Of a stretch of DNA of 64,000 nt, positions 62,005 through 64,000 are shown piece by piece (the first letter of the stretch is position 1; the number at the start of each line of letters is the position of its first letter). The DNA comes from SAR86 cluster bacterium AG-447-A08. GTDB lineage: Bacteria > Pseudomonadota > Gammaproteobacteria > Magnimaribacterales > Magnimaribacteraceae. The stretch covers positions 62,001 to 126,000 of the forward strand of contig QCQA01000001.1 in assembly GCA_003212335.1 (NCBI GenBank), in the 5' to 3' direction. The notes beneath the pieces are model-generated. The model worked only from the letters and a program-made list of their open reading frames with translations. It had not been told where the DNA came from and did not search any database. The translations under genes were made by a program, and so were the position numbers.

Positions 62005-63261
62005 ATGACTTTCGCTCTAGTTGACTGTAATAGCTTTTATGCATCCTGCGAAAGGATATTTAGACCAGATATAAAAAAACGACCTGTGGTGGTTTTATCA
62101 AATAATGATGGTTGTGTAGTTGCTTTATCTAAAGAAGCAAAGCAACTAGGAATAAAGATGTGTGAACCTTGGTTCAAAATAGAAAAGTCCTTCTTAAAGA
62201 AAGGAGGAGTAGCTTTCTCTTCAAATTATGAACTGTATGCAGATGTATCATCAAGGGTAATGCAAACCTTAGAATATCTAGCCCCAGAGGTAGAGGTTTA
62301 CAGCATAGATGAAGCATTTTTAGATATTACAGGGTTAAGAGACTATGAAGAATTTGGTTATCAATGCAAGGAAACGATAGATCGCTGGGTGGGGATACCT
62401 GTTTGTGTTGGTATAGGCCCTACAAAGACTTTAGCAAAAGTAGCAAACTATGGTGCTAAACACTATCCTGCAACTAAAGGTGTAGTGGATCTAACAGGTG
62501 AGGATAGACGAAAAAAATTAATGGCTCTAATGCCGGTTAGAGAAGTATGGGGAGTTGGCAGTAGAATCAATAAAAAGCTAAACAACCTTGGAATAAAAAC
62601 TGCCTTAGATCTAGCAGAGGTAGATACAAAATTAATAAAAAGAAAATTTAGTAGCGTCCTCGAGAGGACTGTAATGGAGTTAAAAGGATATCCATGCATA
62701 GGCTTAGAGCAGCAGCCAAAGACAAAAAAACAAATAGTAGTGAGCAGAACTTTCAGTAAGAAGGTTAATGATCTTGATTCTATTAATGAAGCTGTCAGTG
62801 ATTATGCATCTCGTGCATGTGAAAAGTTAAGAAGAGAAGATCAGTATTGCAAAATGGTCTCTGTTTTCATGAGAACTAACTACTTTCGAAAACAAGATCA
62901 GCAATACCATGGATTCAGAAGTTATAAGTTATTTTCTCCAACAAATGATACTAGGGATATTTTGAATGCTACAAGACAGCTAACAAAACAAATCTTCAAA
63001 ACTGATATTAATTTTAATAAGGCAGGTGTAATGCTAAGCGATTTTTATGATGAAGACGTATATCAAGGTGATCTATTTAGAACAAGAGAAGAAAGAGTCA
63101 ATAGCAAAGAATTAATGAAAACAATTGATAAAATAAATTCTTCTGGAGTTGGAAAGATAACATTTGCTTCTCAAGGAATCACAAAATCATGGTCTATGAG
63201 AAGATTATTAAAATCACCTCGATATCTTACAAGTTGGGAAGAGATGCCAATCGTGAGGTAG
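62005..63261 (+). CDS. umuC: Translesion DNA polymerase V catalytic subunit UmuC
   Basis: A 418-residue Y-family DNA polymerase that copies damaged DNA. The palm motif FALVDCNSFYASCERIF includes the first metal aspartate. The second catalytic motif VEVYSIDEAFLDITG has the paired acidic residues. Helix-hairpin-helix elements follow at VREVWGVGSRINKKLNNLGI. The C-terminal region resembles the UmuC little finger and DUF4113 (GITKSWSMRRLLKSPRYLTSW). It is coupled to umuD and both are SOS controlled. Confidence 0.96.
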   Translation: MTFALVDCNSFYASCERIFRPDIKKRPVVVLSNNDGCVVALSKEAKQLGIKMCEPWFKIEKSFLKKGGVAFSSNYELYADVSSRVMQTLEYLAPEVEVYSIDEAFLDITGLRDYEEFGYQCKETIDRWVGIPVCVGIGPTKTLAKVANYGAKHYPATKGVVDLTGEDRRKKLMALMPVREVWGVGSRINKKLNNLGIKTALDLAEVDTKLIKRKFSSVLERTVMELKGYPCIGLEQQPKTKKQIVVSRTFSKKVNDLDSINEAVSDYASRACEKLRREDQYCKMVSVFMRTNYFRKQDQQYHGFRSYKLFSPTNDTRDILNATRQLTKQIFKTDINFNKAGVMLSDFYDEDVYQGDLFRTREERVNSKELMKTIDKINSSGVGKITFASQGITKSWSMRRLLKSPRYLTSWEEMPIVR

Positions 63262-63263
63262 CA

Positions 63264-63851
63264 TTAAAGGCCGCTATGAAATCTAAAGAGGTTGTCTTTT
63301 TTATTTATAAAGTCAGATTCAATTGCAGATATATGGGAAAGCCTTTGTGACCAATCCTCATTATAGGTAGTAGTATAGAGATCTAAGTAAAGATCACAGT
63401 GACGAGCTTCAGCCTCATATAACTTGGAGTAAAAATTCTTAAGCATGGGGGGCAGATGAGGAATTAAGGCATGAAACCTTTCACAAGAGCGAGCTTCTAT
63501 CAATGAGCAAACAATAAATGTGTCCTTCAATCTCTCCGGTTCTTTGGAAGAGCAAGAATCATATAAAGTTTTAGCGTATTTACCTGACTTCAAATTCTTA
63601 TACTTGAATCCAAGCTTATTCATAATCCTAAGCACTTGCTCGAAGTGTAGTAACTCTTCTCTAGCAAGGGGTGAGAGGGACTTTGCTAAATTAAAATGTG
63701 GATACTTATGTATTAAAGAAATAGCTGTTGTAGCAGCCTTTTTTTCACAATGTGCATGGTCTATTAAAAGAATTTCTAAAGAATCTAAAGCTTTTTCTAT
63801 CCAAGCTTTAGGGGTAGGAGAGCTAAGAATAGTTTCCCAAGTATTAGACAT
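63264..63851 (-). CDS. miaE: tRNA-(ms2io6A37) hydroxylase MiaE
   Basis: A diiron monooxygenase that hydroxylates the isopentenyl group of ms2i6A37 in tRNA, using O2. The 195-residue protein has ferritin-like iron-ligand motifs: EKKAATTAISLIHKYP (Glu), LAREELLHFEQV (Glu and His), SLIEARSCERFHAL and YEAEARHCDLYLDL. Its presence implies the MiaA/MiaB modification pathway. It overlaps the next minus-strand gene by 8 bp and is convergent with umuC. Confidence 0.95.
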   Translation of the reverse strand: MSNTWETILSSPTPKAWIEKALDSLEILLIDHAHCEKKAATTAISLIHKYPHFNLAKSLSPLAREELLHFEQVLRIMNKLGFKYKNLKSGKYAKTLYDSCSSKEPERLKDTFIVCSLIEARSCERFHALIPHLPPMLKNFYSKLYEAEARHCDLYLDLYTTTYNEDWSQRLSHISAIESDFINKKDNLFRFHSGL

Positions 63852-64000
63852 TAAAGTACTTCTCGGTGTTGAAGTATCTCTGGTAATGGGCTTCAGATAA
63901 TTTGAAAAGCTCCTCTTCCATAACTTTTTTCAGTTCAGAAAGATTTGATACTGAATCATCTTTTAACTCAAAACCAAAATCACTAGTGTTAACGATAGAT
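63844..64000 (-). CDS. Unidentified gene, C-terminal 51 residues (partial)
   Basis: An open frame enters from the right edge on the minus strand and ends SEAHYQRYFNTEKYFNV before a TAA. The visible part contains FELKDDSVSNLSELKKVMEE and a Glu/Lys-rich helix. I do not recognise it. Its stop overlaps the miaE start by 8 bp, which suggests a shared transcript with miaE. Confidence 0.7.
   Translation of the reverse strand, partial: SIVNTSDFGFELKDDSVSNLSELKKVMEEELFKLSEAHYQRYFNTEKYFNV

Noticed and set aside
61573..63261. umuDC as part of a plasmid or phage
   Set aside because: No integrase, phage or plasmid genes are nearby; neighbours are chromosomal housekeeping genes and base composition is like the rest.

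Overview
The window is a compact, AT-rich bacterial chromosome segment with short intergenic gaps (none over about 210 bp), many overlapping stop/start codons and one partial gene at each end. Gene content and order are gammaproteobacterial: smc-zipA-ligA, alaS-lysC, purL facing an mltF-type gene, cysS facing a cyclophilin-lpxH pair, a complete ccmABCDEFGHI cluster, mnmC, miaE and umuDC. Several acyl-CoA dehydrogenases, two TonB-dependent receptors, a sulfotransferase, a GMC oxidoreductase, low GC and tight packing suggest a streamlined marine heterotroph such as the SAR86 cluster. That placement is inference from gene content, not a phylogenetic result.

Layout. 1-9.4 kb: partial lpdA, a 2Fe-2S ferredoxin, an HSL-type esterase, three acyl-CoA dehydrogenases with a LysR regulator, tRNA-Leu, a membrane coiled-coil protein and mnmC. 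9.4-15.7 kb (minus strand): two lipoproteins, ligA, zipA and an unusually short smc. 15.8-21.9 kb (minus): the nine-gene ccm operon, including a 50-residue ccmD. 22-27 kb: hisI, then metY behind a SAM-II riboswitch with its own promoter and terminator, tRNA-Arg, a biotin-dependent carboxyltransferase and an aldehyde dehydrogenase. 27-38.6 kb (minus): an accessory, catabolic-looking stretch with a 2-hydroxyacid dehydrogenase, a nucleotidyltransferase, an APS-kinase-like P-loop protein, a sulfotransferase, a TonB-like periplasmic protein, an APH-type kinase, an SMP-30-like lipoprotein, tRNA-Ser, a GMC oxidoreductase, an RdmC-like hydrolase, a TonB receptor and a nitroreductase. 38.6-42 kb: an iron/heme locus of hemH, a structured intergenic region and a siderophore-type receptor behind three Fur-like boxes. 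42-49 kb: lysC, alaS, dienelactone hydrolase, gamma-carbonic anhydrase and two Nudix genes. 49-64 kb: purL, an mltF-like gene, uvrB, tRNA-Asn, a PD-(D/E)XK nuclease, cysS, gltX, cyclophilin, lpxH, an anchored DUF1330-like protein, LexA-controlled umuDC, miaE and a partial gene.

How it fits together. Most genes are housekeeping (DNA repair and segregation, cytochrome c maturation, translation, amino-acid and purine synthesis). The less ordinary points are: an SMC with no visible hinge; a sulfotransferase / APS-kinase-like / nucleotidyltransferase / dehydrogenase gene set; a HisI that lacks one zinc cysteine; a ferrochelatase with a four-cysteine insert; an mltF without its sensor domain; a UmuD with valine at the cleavage site; and two intergenic hairpins that both present a GGAGG loop next to a terminator. 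No CRISPR array, insertion sequence, prophage or rRNA gene was seen.
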